This document shows positions 8,867 to 16,881 of a DNA stretch of 45,576 nucleotides, one piece after another (the stretch's first letter is position 1; the number at the start of each line of letters is the position of its first letter). A program made the translations under genes and the position numbers. This stretch comes from a virus: the IMG/VR virus record IMGVR_UViG_3300037961_004642, positions 1-45,576 of that record. One strand, given 5' to 3'. The notes below the pieces were generated by a model, which was not told the origin of the DNA, ran no database searches, and saw only the letters and a program-made list of their open reading frames with translations.

Positions 8867-10402
8867 TCAGGATACAGACTTTGACACTGTCTCCTTGGTC
8901 TCTACGTATGCGGTCAACGTGAAGAGGTTGACGGGGGCTGTGCCAATACCTCCGTCTGTGTCGAAAACGACCCTGAACTGGATCTGTCGGAATCGCATCG
9001 ACTTGAACATCTTGACGAACTTCCGAATCGGACCTGTGCCGCCGAGATCGTAGTCCGTGTTGAGCGACAGATCACCGATGTAGGGGGAGCCCCACGTCCC
9101 GGCAAGAAGTTGACCCCAGGTGACACCATCGGAGTAAAGCTGATTCCATGTCACCTGCATGTGATGAACAATGGGAATAGCCCAACCCTGCACTCGATCA
9201 CGGAACGTCGCATCGACACCCCACCAGAAGAGTCGCTTGAAGTTCGAGCTGAGTTGGTAGCTGTAGTTCTTCGTTCTGATTTCGCAGGAGAAGCTCTCTG
9301 TCGCTGCGGTGATTCGATCTTCAATTTTCAGAAGATCGCACTCTCGACTGCCTCCTGTTGCTACCTCGACAGAGGGGAGTGCGTAGGCTTCGTCCGTCAG
9401 CACACCAGCCGGGGACATGATCTGCCCGATTGCCGTGTGCTCTGTGGACCGCCATTTCGTCCATGTCCTCGTCCTGAGCGAGTACACGTACATGGTGTCG
9501 TAGTAGTGAAAGATTGCCCTGTTGTTGAACAGCGACACAGCAAAGGGGTAGGCGATTCCCGCCTGACTGCTGGCTGTAAAGGGGACCTTGATGTTGATCT
9601 GCTGGGCGTTGTTGTTGACGAACTGGTACGCCTTCTCGTCGTACATGAAGTACAGGTAGTTCTCGTGCTCAATGAGACAATCACGAGAAGCCAGCCCGAC
9701 ACCTGGCACCAGGAGCGAAATGTTGCCCTGTGCCGGGTCAGAGTTGAACGCGAACGAGTAGACACTCTGGGTCCTGAATGCGACAAGGGTGTTGTAGTAG
9801 GTGGTCAGCCGAACAATGTCCTGACCGTCCCCCTGCCCGATGTCGATGAATGCGGGGCTGTCCCAGAAATCCGGCTGTCCCAGCACCTTCGAGTAGTAGA
9901 CGCGGGTGCCCTCTGGGTTCCCCTTGCCAGATGAGGTCCACAATCTGCTCTTGTGAGCGACAATGGTGTCCCCGTGCGGCATGTCCGCATCGGCTGTAAA
10001 GCCTCCACTGGAGGTCCAATACCCGCCAGGGCTGGATTCCCCGACAGGGGAGGACATCCACGCTTTGTTGTCGAACTGCACCATCGCCGTTGCCGCGAAA
10101 GTGTCAGTGACGAGGGACCACGAACTGCCGTTGTACGCCCATGTCGAACTGAGCCCGTCAGAGGCGAACAGGTACGTAGTCGTCCCGGTGTAGTAGAAAC
10201 CCAGAAGTCGGGCATCCCCGGACGCACCGAGAGTCAGCGGAGCGTCCTCAGAATGAAACGGGGGACGAGAGCGGAGAGAGCCTTCCAGACCGGGGTCCCA
10301 GTTAGTGCACTCGACAAGCTCAGTGTCTTTGATGGCTGTAGCGTCGTCATAGGTGTTCAGTCCACCCGCGAACGGTCCTATGACCAACGGTTCTCTGGCC
10401 AT
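8867..10402 (-). CDS. Tail protein (tubular B / stabilisation-protein-like)
   Basis: 511 residues beginning with a pattern common to large tail-hub proteins of short-tailed phages (GGLNTYDDATAI, then a Trp-Asp and an SLRSRPP segment). The body has many short beta-like blades rich in Trp and Tyr, compatible with a beta-propeller. Its ATG overlaps the stop of the adaptor gene (TGATG). The adaptor + ~500-residue tail protein pair is the usual tail-tube replacement of podoviruses. Two CTGTAAAG sites lie in it (9574, 9994), both read as Phe-Thr. Fold and role are inferred from length, sequence style and context. Confidence 0.6.
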   Translation of the reverse strand: MAREPLVIGPFAGGLNTYDDATAIKDTELVECTNWDPGLEGSLRSRPPFHSEDAPLTLGASGDARLLGFYYTGTTTYLFASDGLSSTWAYNGSSWSLVTDTFAATAMVQFDNKAWMSSPVGESSPGGYWTSSGGFTADADMPHGDTIVAHKSRLWTSSGKGNPEGTRVYYSKVLGQPDFWDSPAFIDIGQGDGQDIVRLTTYYNTLVAFRTQSVYSFAFNSDPAQGNISLLVPGVGLASRDCLIEHENYLYFMYDEKAYQFVNNNAQQINIKVPFTASSQAGIAYPFAVSLFNNRAIFHYYDTMYVYSLRTRTWTKWRSTEHTAIGQIMSPAGVLTDEAYALPSVEVATGGSRECDLLKIEDRITAATESFSCEIRTKNYSYQLSSNFKRLFWWGVDATFRDRVQGWAIPIVHHMQVTWNQLYSDGVTWGQLLAGTWGSPYIGDLSLNTDYDLGGTGPIRKFVKMFKSMRFRQIQFRVVFDTDGGIGTAPVNLFTLTAYVETKETVSKSVS

Positions 10403-11052
10403 CAGTAGAACCCGACCTCTTGGATAACGGGATACACCATATGTGCCGCCTGACGCTCATCCTCCATCTGCGCCTCAAGTGCAGTACGGAAACGTTGCTC
10501 AGCAAGCTGAGAGGCATCGAACGCCTCATCCATCTCATAGCACTTGGCCAGAACATAATCCACGACAGAGTTGTAGAACTTGTCCGGGACGCCCAGGAAC
10601 TCATCGGAGCTTCCCGACATCTCTTCCGGGTATGCCGTGTAGTAAAGCGTCAGAGGGGCGGCAGCATCCGGCTTCGGCCAGAGAGACAGTGTGCCATCCC
10701 ACTCGTACCAGAAGGACGGGACACCCATCTCTTCCTGCTGAGGGTCCTGGGTGAGAATCTGCTGTTCCGCCTGAGCGAAAGGCACGTTCGGAATGGGAGC
10801 GTTGTCGTAGTGGAGCGAGGCAATCTGCTGAATCTTCACATCCGGGAATGTGTATGATGCTTGGCCTGCAACAGTGGATATCGAGGACCGAGCCTTCAGC
10901 GCTTTGTTGCTGGTGACAATCTCCATCTGGGCATCATTGACCCAGCGGGTAATGTCGGCGTTGTCGAGCTGCACGCCTGCTTCATCGCCAAAGATCCTCT
11001 TGACGTTCTGAGTCAGATCACCAAGAGTCCTCGTAGAGGGGCGGAGCGGCAT
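10402..11052 (-). CDS. Head-tail adaptor / tail tubular A-like protein
   Basis: 216 residues from ATG 11052 behind AGGAGG with five bases spacing. The N-terminus (TLGDLTQNVKRIFGDEAGVQ, then an ITRWVNDAQ segment) and the TLYYTAYPEEM beta segment match the general pattern of phage adaptor proteins that dock on the portal and carry the short tail. The downstream gene is the 511-residue tail protein. Recognition is by pattern and context. Confidence 0.6.
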   Translation of the reverse strand: MPLRPSTRTLGDLTQNVKRIFGDEAGVQLDNADITRWVNDAQMEIVTSNKALKARSSISTVAGQASYTFPDVKIQQIASLHYDNAPIPNVPFAQAEQQILTQDPQQEEMGVPSFWYEWDGTLSLWPKPDAAAPLTLYYTAYPEEMSGSSDEFLGVPDKFYNSVVDYVLAKCYEMDEAFDASQLAEQRFRTALEAQMEDERQAAHMVYPVIQEVGFY

Positions 11053-11061
11053 GACGGCCTC

Positions 11062-11532
11062 CTAGCGGCGGAATGTCTTTCCATTGTGACGGAAGAAATG
11101 CTTCTTGTCCTGTCCGCCCGACAGGAGGGCCGTAGCAAGTTCCTGTCGCTCAGCGGCAATGTCCTGCTCTTTCTTCAGGTCCATCGCCTCTTCAGCCATT
11201 CTCTTCAGTTCGGTTCGCTTCATCACATCGACAAGAGAATGCTTCGACAGGTCACCCTCCCACAGCCACGCAAGAATACGCTCTGGGTGTTCCAGTTCGG
11301 CCTCGGTCATGTGTTTGATGATATAACCACCACGCCAGGGCGAATTGTCCCGAAGAGCGTATGGATGCGTGTCTGTGGAGTCCCGCTTTGAGCTGGGGAT
11401 GAACACCAGTTCGAGATAGGGGTTGTAGTCGTGCAGAATCTCCTGGAATCGGGCTGTCTTGCTCGACAGAAACTCCCCGAACTCTGTGGAGTAGAAGGGT
11501 GCGTCGACAACGAAGGCAGGATTCACACTCAT
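11062..11532 (-). CDS. Hypothetical virion-module protein
   Basis: 156 residues from ATG 11532 with AGGA eight bases ahead. The N-terminal half is mixed alpha/beta with several aromatic residues. The C-terminal half is a charged helix rich in Glu, Lys and Arg, probably a coiled coil (about 95-135). It lies between the tail fibre and adaptor genes. The family was not recognised; a head completion or fibre-attachment role would fit the position. Confidence 0.55.
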   Translation of the reverse strand: MSVNPAFVVDAPFYSTEFGEFLSSKTARFQEILHDYNPYLELVFIPSSKRDSTDTHPYALRDNSPWRGGYIIKHMTEAELEHPERILAWLWEGDLSKHSLVDVMKRTELKRMAEEAMDLKKEQDIAAERQELATALLSGGQDKKHFFRHNGKTFRR

Positions 11533-11608
11533 GGATCACATCCTACAGCAGAGCGTCCTTCACTTGTTGTGCGCCAGTGTGACCCAATATGAGATGTTTA
11601 GGGGCTGG

Positions 11609-13894
11609 TCAGAGTTGACGGATGCGGTAGTCGCGCCACCGTGACGCCCCGCCCTCCGATGCGGACGAGAACAGGCCGTGCACGGTTTCCGTGTCGAACT
11701 TGGTTTCATCCCCACCCGCGAGGGTGTGCGAAACGGAGAACACGTTATCCACGTAAACGTCGATCTGCTCGCCGAAAATCTGCACTCTCAGGTCGTACCA
11801 CCGGCCGGTTTGGTAGGTGACGGCGGGGCCAGATTGAAGGGTGACGAGCGTGGTGTCTCGCTTCGCGATGACCACGCCAGCCGTCGAGAGGTAGACGCAT
11901 AGGTACTCAGCCGCCGCGACACGACGCATGATGACTCCGGGATACCCGGTGAGCTTGACCTTCACGCCGATCTCGACATTCGCCGCGTTGGCGTCGATGT
12001 ACGAGTTCGCCCGCGAGACGCTTCCGGTCTCGGATACTTCACCGCTCAGGGTGTCCGAGACCCATGTGCCCAGCCCGACGGTCCACTCCTGCCCCGTGAT
12101 TGCGACGCCGAAGGCGTCGCCGCTCGGTGGCGCGATGCGGAAGTCATCCGCGACCTTCACCAACGATGAGGACGGCTGTTGCGGAAGACTGAGGGTGGGT
12201 GCCGCAGTAGGGCTAACCATGATCTTCCGGTAACCGTCCGTGGCGTGCAGAGTGATGTCATCAGGGTTGTATGTGACCGATGCGTTAGTGGCAGACAGGC
12301 GAACCTCGACACCCACCCGCACGTTCTCCAATCGGTCGATTCCGACCCGATGGCCGTCCCCGCCCCAAAGGGCGACCGCGCGCCACGAGTTCGCCGCCCC
12401 CACGTTCTTGACCCGCACACGGTCGATCGTGTGATTGGTGCCGTTCAGGGAAACGTCGTGGGCTGCGCTCGTGCCCGATGTCGTGTGCGCTACCTCAACG
12501 TCCAGGTCGATTACGCGACAGTTATCGCCCGCGACGATCCGCATCGGGATTCCGTCGCTGACCATCTGGATGTGCACCTTGCGGATCGTGATGTTCTTCT
12601 GTTCGACGGTCTGATCCATCGTGATGGACCCGTAGTCGCTGGTATTGGTGTCGCTCAGGGAGACGATGGTGTCGATTGTCAGATCATGGTTGTCCATCAG
12701 ATTGAGCGCACCTGGGCACCCGTTCGCCTGCAAGGTGCCGACATGTCCGCGCGTAACACCCTTGAACTGGAACGCCTGCCCACCCGCTCCGCCCTCGTAG
12801 CTCGCTACACCGCCACCCACCTCGATATCGGTATTCTCGCCCCCAGTGCCAGAGAAGTAGATCAGATGCGGTGGTCGCGTGCCGCCTGTCGGGTATCGGT
12901 ACGAACCACGCACAGACCCGAGCTTCGGCCTTGACACGCCCTGCACCACATACCCGAACTCAACGTTTTGGCACAGCACGGTGCCAACTTCGACATCTGC
13001 CACTGTCCCCGACGCAGACCCTGCATCCCGGTCCCAGTTGGTGACGCGCACGACGGACGAGAAACCGTTGCCGCGAATCCAGGGGATCGTGAGCCTGTCC
13101 GCACCCTTGTATGCGTTCACGACCGTCCATCGTGAAGAGATGATCGACAACTCCCAGGATGCGGTCATTCCCGTTACATCAAGCGCGCCGAGGTCGCCGA
13201 TGGCGTCCACGCCGTCGAGGCGTACATCAGGGGCAGTCACGTTGAATACCGACTGACCATCGACGCCCTGCCGAAGAGGCGCGCCCCACGCATCCAACGT
13301 AGTTCCGGCCACGGAGACTTCGAGCGGCCCGCTGATGAGGTAACGACCGGTCGTGGCGGGGAGCCGCCAGCGTCCACCTTGATCGAGGCACGCCTGGATC
13401 GCCGCGAGGTTGTCCGTCGCGTCGTCATCGACAACCCCCGAGATGACACCAATAGAGGCATTTAGGTTCGGTGGCGACAGCGCAGGAGGAAGGCTCCCAT
13501 AGCCGATCACACTAGGCTCAGAGCCATCCCAATCTTCAGGCTCTCGATCTGCGATTCCTGTGTTGAATGTCGTGAGCGTGCTCGACAGATCGGAAAGCAA
13601 TTCCAGCCCAAAAGACATGATCTGTGCAGGGAAAGTGTCTGAACGGGGCTCAATACGAACATCAGTCCGATAGCCTGCATCGACCTTCCGGGCCTGAAGA
13701 TAGGTGCCGGGAACCAGAACTCCGACAGAGGCACCTGCCGTGCTGGAAAGAATGCTGATGAGGTCAGAGAGCTGCACAATGGGGAAGTAGGCTTCCGCCG
13801 TGTCAGAACCGGGATAGCGAATCAAAAACTGATCCTGCTCAGAAATCTCGCCCTTTTCGACCTCCCAGAAGGAGCCCTGAACTGAGCTACTCAT
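11609..13894 (-). CDS. Tail fibre / tailspike with pectate-lyase-like beta-helix
   Basis: 761 residues. Residues 1-145 resemble the N-terminal particle-binding part of phage fibres and have the base composition of neighbouring genes. From about 150 (near 13,450) a VDDDATDNLAAIQACLDQGG motif starts a right-handed beta-helix of the pectate-lyase type, recognisable by the D-A/T-x-A-I-Q helix capping segment, with G+C-rich codon use. The last ~170 residues (from about 590) look like a LamG/concanavalin-like beta-sandwich (GRWYDLRVQIFGEQIDVYVD). This should be the receptor-binding, possibly glycan-degrading, protein. The start overlaps the preceding stop (ATGA) and has GAGGAG upstream. The composition break inside the gene suggests domain exchange. 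Confidence 0.75.
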   Translation of the reverse strand: MSSSVQGSFWEVEKGEISEQDQFLIRYPGSDTAEAYFPIVQLSDLISILSSTAGASVGVLVPGTYLQARKVDAGYRTDVRIEPRSDTFPAQIMSFGLELLSDLSSTLTTFNTGIADREPEDWDGSEPSVIGYGSLPPALSPPNLNASIGVISGVVDDDATDNLAAIQACLDQGGRWRLPATTGRYLISGPLEVSVAGTTLDAWGAPLRQGVDGQSVFNVTAPDVRLDGVDAIGDLGALDVTGMTASWELSIISSRWTVVNAYKGADRLTIPWIRGNGFSSVVRVTNWDRDAGSASGTVADVEVGTVLCQNVEFGYVVQGVSRPKLGSVRGSYRYPTGGTRPPHLIYFSGTGGENTDIEVGGGVASYEGGAGGQAFQFKGVTRGHVGTLQANGCPGALNLMDNHDLTIDTIVSLSDTNTSDYGSITMDQTVEQKNITIRKVHIQMVSDGIPMRIVAGDNCRVIDLDVEVAHTTSGTSAAHDVSLNGTNHTIDRVRVKNVGAANSWRAVALWGGDGHRVGIDRLENVRVGVEVRLSATNASVTYNPDDITLHATDGYRKIMVSPTAAPTLSLPQQPSSSLVKVADDFRIAPPSGDAFGVAITGQEWTVGLGTWVSDTLSGEVSETGSVSRANSYIDANAANVEIGVKVKLTGYPGVIMRRVAAAEYLCVYLSTAGVVIAKRDTTLVTLQSGPAVTYQTGRWYDLRVQIFGEQIDVYVDNVFSVSHTLAGGDETKFDTETVHGLFSSASEGGASRWRDYRIRQL

Positions 13895-14352
13895 GTCGAA
13901 CTCCTCTTACTTGGTTCAGTCTGCTCCAGAAGGTCAATCCGATCCTCGTGTTTGTCAGACCTGATATTCAGTCGAGAGATATCCTCCCTAACTGTATCAA
14001 TCTTTCTATCTAGCTTTCGGTCAATGTGATCTAGCTTGCTGAGAACTCTGTCGTGCTTATCGTCGTTATCGTCTCGAAGATTGACGGTATGGCTGTTCTG
14101 CACTTGCTCCCGAACAATCCCGGTGTCCTTTACCGCCCGGAATAGGGGTGGGCCGACAACTCCCAGGACAAGTCCCAGGAAAGCGATGAGCTGGGCAATG
14201 ATGCTCGTTTCGATGAGCGGGTCACCATTGGCATCATCGACTGTGGAAAGAACAAGAATTCCTATGAGAGCAATACCTGTAGTCAAAGCAGTCCAAAGAA
14301 GAGTGCGCGACTTTTTGTGAGGGGAAGGGTGGGTGGAGGCGGACACATTCAA
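13891..14352 (-). CDS. Membrane protein, DUF2746-like
   Basis: 153 residues from ATG 14352 behind GGAG. Two hydrophobic segments are visible (about 18-38 and 50-73). They are followed by a long charged coiled coil (about 95-145) with repeated DHIDRKLDRKID-type heptads. This architecture matches the DUF2746 proteins common in actinobacterial phages, whose role is unknown; holin or spanin-like functions have been considered for similar layouts. It is the first gene after the capsid terminator and overlaps the fibre gene by 4 bases. Confidence 0.6.
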   Translation of the reverse strand: MNVSASTHPSPHKKSRTLLWTALTTGIALIGILVLSTVDDANGDPLIETSIIAQLIAFLGLVLGVVGPPLFRAVKDTGIVREQVQNSHTVNLRDDNDDKHDRVLSKLDHIDRKLDRKIDTVREDISRLNIRSDKHEDRIDLLEQTEPSKRSST

Positions 14353-14369
14353 CTCCTAACTACAAGACT

Positions 14370-14400
14370 GAGGGGACGGGCCTGTGAGACCCGTCCCCTC
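14370..14400. terminator. Intrinsic terminator after the major capsid gene
   Basis: A perfect 11-bp stem (GAGGGGACGGG, 14370-14380, with 14390-14400) and a 9-base loop, 23 bases past the capsid stop codon on the minus strand. It would separate abundant capsid transcription from the fibre and tail genes. There is no long T tract. Confidence 0.75.
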
Positions 14401-14423
14401 TACTGACATCAGGCTGTTGGGGA

Positions 14424-15638
14424 TCAGCCCGCAATGATGTCAGTGATCTTGCCGTGAGAGTTCCGTCGTCCGGTTCCCAGCTCATGGCGCTCAACCATGT
14501 GAGCCTCCCAGATGTCGTAACGCCCGTTGGCGTCCGTCTTCTGCTTGAGGATCGAGTTGTCCCGGTTCAGCCAGTGAATGTCCTCGTCACGGTAGAACGT
14601 GAGTTCGTCCTCGTTGAGGAAGTGCATCACACCGAGCGGGGCGTCGTAGTCCGACACCACAGGGATTTCCTGGTTGCCCGCGATGAACTTGAGCCCCTTG
14701 AAGCCACCCGTGAACTCTTCCGTGTTGACGAAGGAGCGGAGCTGCGACAGGAGAGCCCAGTAGGCCCGGAAGGAGCCGTCGTCCGTGAGGATGACGCTGG
14801 TCTTGCTGCTGCCGCGTCCACGGATGTTGTCGTTCATTCGGATCATCAGGGACTCAGAGAGTGCCCGAGGGGTTCCGCTGTTGGAGTCAACCTCAGCCGT
14901 CCACTCAGGCTCAGTGGACGGGTTCAGGTTGTATAGGACACCCGAGTTCTGGACGATAGCGCCCAGGCCCGTAATCTCCCGGTTGACCGATCCGGTGAGG
15001 GTGATGAGCTGACCAGCGGTGACGTTGAACGTCGCACCCGAGAGCGTGATCGTGTTGGCACCGGGAGCCAGCGAACGGGCGGTGACCGTCCGGGCACTGA
15101 CTGCGACAGTTGAGGGAGCCGTCACGATGTCAACAACGTGAGCACCGATCCAGAAGTGGCGGGCGTCCACGACAGGGACCACGTTGACGCCGGTACCGTT
15201 GGCACGGACGGTCGTGATCGCGCCGGAACCGTTGCCGTAAATCTGGCGGTTCAGGTCCTTCTTGAAGTCCATACGACCCCGCTCCATCTCCTCATCGAGA
15301 GACTTTGCGAAAGCCTTGGGCTTCTCGTCGGACATGTCGATGGCGTGGCCGGTGAGCGAAATACCGAGGTAGTCGCTCTTGAGGGCCAGACGGGCGGCGG
15401 CGTAGCCCTGCTGACCGGCAGCAGGAAGAGCCTCGGACTCGTTACGCGAGCCGAGACCGCCATTGCGGCGGACGTGCACGGGGAACGTGACGTACTTACC
15501 GTTCGTCTCATTCGAGACACCATCGCTGGAGCGAGTGACTCGCTTCAGAGCAACAATGTCGTCATTGAGCTGACGGCGGATGTCACCTTCGTACACTTCC
15601 TTGAGGGTTGCGTCGATGGTTGCAAGGGTGGAGCCCAT
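14424..15638 (-). CDS. Major capsid protein
   Basis: About 404 residues. ATG 15638 (MGSTLATIDATL) is preferred over ATG 15647 because AAGGA lies nine bases before it but touches the upstream one. The N-terminal LATIDATLKEVYEGDI, the VHVRRNGGLGSRNE strand and the C-terminal mixed alpha/beta region fit phage coat proteins of the HK97-fold superfamily. A Ser/Thr/Gly-rich insertion around 185-225 looks like an added surface domain. The gene follows the scaffold and is closed by a strong terminator, as expected for a highly expressed coat gene. Confidence 0.8.
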   Translation of the reverse strand: MGSTLATIDATLKEVYEGDIRRQLNDDIVALKRVTRSSDGVSNETNGKYVTFPVHVRRNGGLGSRNESEALPAAGQQGYAAARLALKSDYLGISLTGHAIDMSDEKPKAFAKSLDEEMERGRMDFKKDLNRQIYGNGSGAITTVRANGTGVNVVPVVDARHFWIGAHVVDIVTAPSTVAVSARTVTARSLAPGANTITLSGATFNVTAGQLITLTGSVNREITGLGAIVQNSGVLYNLNPSTEPEWTAEVDSNSGTPRALSESLMIRMNDNIRGRGSSKTSVILTDDGSFRAYWALLSQLRSFVNTEEFTGGFKGLKFIAGNQEIPVVSDYDAPLGVMHFLNEDELTFYRDEDIHWLNRDNSILKQKTDANGRYDIWEAHMVERHELGTGRRNSHGKITDIIAG

Positions 15639-15671
15639 GTCAGGCATTCCTTCCGGGAGAGAGGTTGAATG

Positions 15672-16535
15672 CTACTTCCGCTGAAGCATCTGCGACACAA
15701 GGTCCTGTCGCTGCTGCTTCGTCATGGTGCTCGGATCAACGGGAGCCGAGGAGGGGGAGCCTCCTGAGCCACCGGGGAGCCGAGGCGCACTTGCGGAAGG
15801 TCGCGGTGCAGTGCGGATACGGTCTCTCAGTTCGGCAAACTTTCCATACGCTTGATCCAGAGTGATCTCTTCGCCCTGCTGGGCTGCGAAGGCGGCGATC
15901 CTGACGACTTCCTTCATGTCCGCATCATCAAGATCCTGATGCGTGTTGCGAAGGGTGTCGATCTCCGACTTGAGTTCCTGGTCGGCCTGAGCTTCCATCT
16001 GCTGCCTCTGTGCCGTTTCGTACTGGCCCTGGAGGAACTGCTGAATTTTGCTCTGCTGTTCCTGAAGCTCTCGAAGCTGAGCATCACGGGGATCGGCCTC
16101 CTCTTCAGGAGACTCCTCGTTATCCTCAACCTCTTGGCTCAGTTCAGCCTGGTTCGGGAGACGACCTTCACGCTCAAGGAACGTTCGGAGGCTCTCGTAG
16201 ACCTCGACCTGGCCCTGTGGATCGTTGAGTCGCTGAACGACACCAACAGACTGCGTAACTTGGTCAGGAGTGATTCCCTGATCTGCAAACGCTTTCCACG
16301 GGGCATAGCTCTGGTTCAACTCGGAGATCCGGTTACGGGCCTCCGTGTCTGCCTTTGTGAGATGTGGCTGGATGAGCTTGTAGTTGTTCGGCCCGATTGC
16401 TTCCTCAACTTCTTTCCAGAAGGGGTTGCTATCGGATGATCCCTGTTCGCTGTGGTCTTCCTGGGGCTCTGGGGCCTCTACGGGCTCCGGTGCTTCGGTC
16501 GACTCCTGGCTGGTTTCGGCTTCACCAAACGACAC
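15672..16535 (-). CDS. Capsid scaffolding protein
   Basis: 287 residues, very acidic at the N-terminus (EAPEPVEAPEPQED). A long Gln/Glu-rich helical centre (about 140-215) and a short basic C-terminal helix (TKQQRQDLVSQMLQRK) follow; this is the usual scaffold layout, with the basic tail binding coat protein. The GTG start is preceded by AAAGGGA. It has its own candidate promoter and sits directly ahead of the coat gene. Confidence 0.75.
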   Translation of the reverse strand: MSFGEAETSQESTEAPEPVEAPEPQEDHSEQGSSDSNPFWKEVEEAIGPNNYKLIQPHLTKADTEARNRISELNQSYAPWKAFADQGITPDQVTQSVGVVQRLNDPQGQVEVYESLRTFLEREGRLPNQAELSQEVEDNEESPEEEADPRDAQLRELQEQQSKIQQFLQGQYETAQRQQMEAQADQELKSEIDTLRNTHQDLDDADMKEVVRIAAFAAQQGEEITLDQAYGKFAELRDRIRTAPRPSASAPRLPGGSGGSPSSAPVDPSTMTKQQRQDLVSQMLQRK

Positions 16536-16579
16536 TTGTTCATCCCTTTCCGCTGTACCTGATGGCCCTGGCTTAGAGG

Positions 16580-16608
16580 GAGCATAACATATTTCAATTC
16601 ACTGTAAA
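16580..16608 (-). promoter_or_regulatory. Candidate promoter for scaffold-capsid genes
   Basis: On the minus strand, TTTACA is followed after 16 bases by TATGCT, a good match to a sigma-70-type -35/-10 pair, just downstream of the terminator at 16616-16641 and ahead of the scaffold start. The -35 element is part of a CTTTACAG motif copy. This would let scaffold and coat genes be transcribed independently of the portal. Confidence 0.5.
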
Positions 16609-16615
16609 GAGAAAT

Positions 16616-16641
16616 GCCCCCTGACCAAAAGGCCAGGGGGC
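16616..16641 (-). terminator. Intrinsic terminator upstream of scaffold gene
   Basis: Stem GCCCCCTG (16616-16623 with 16634-16641) and a 10-base loop. On the minus strand it is followed by ATTTCTCTTT, a weak T-rich tail. It ends the portal/67-residue unit. Confidence 0.75.
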
Positions 16642-16663
16642 AGACAGTGGATTATGCCGGACT

Positions 16664-16867
16664 TTACAGTCCGTCCACCGTTAGCTCGTGAATGCGTGCA
16701 GCAGAGATCATGTCATTCTTGGTCATCGAATTGAGTCGAGAAGTCGTGTAGCTGTCGCCGGAATTCACTTCTGCGAGAGCGGTGCGAAGATCACCTACTG
16801 TCGGCTTCGAAGGACGCTTGAGCACGTTGACAGGTGCCACATCGTTCAGAACATCGTGATTCGCCAT
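16664..16867 (-). CDS. Small hypothetical protein between portal and scaffold
   Basis: 67 residues from ATG 16867 behind AAGGAG. The C-terminal half (LNSMTKNDMISAARIHELTV) resembles a short SAP- or Rho-N-like helical module that binds nucleic acid, but the match is only by eye. It lies 14 bases after the portal gene. Confidence 0.6.
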   Translation of the reverse strand: MANHDVLNDVAPVNVLKRPSKPTVGDLRTALAEVNSGDSYTTSRLNSMTKNDMISAARIHELTVDGL

Positions 16868-16881
16868 GTCAAACTCCTTGA

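Noticed and set aside
8118-9053. 311-codon plus-strand frame across three minus-strand genes
   Set aside because: It crosses gene borders and has no ribosome site or motif.
6593-13894. Tape measure protein and programmed frameshift of a long-tailed phage
   Set aside because: No pair of tail chaperone frames with a slippery site and no long hydrophobic-helix tape measure. The large proteins fit ejection proteins of a short-tailed phage.
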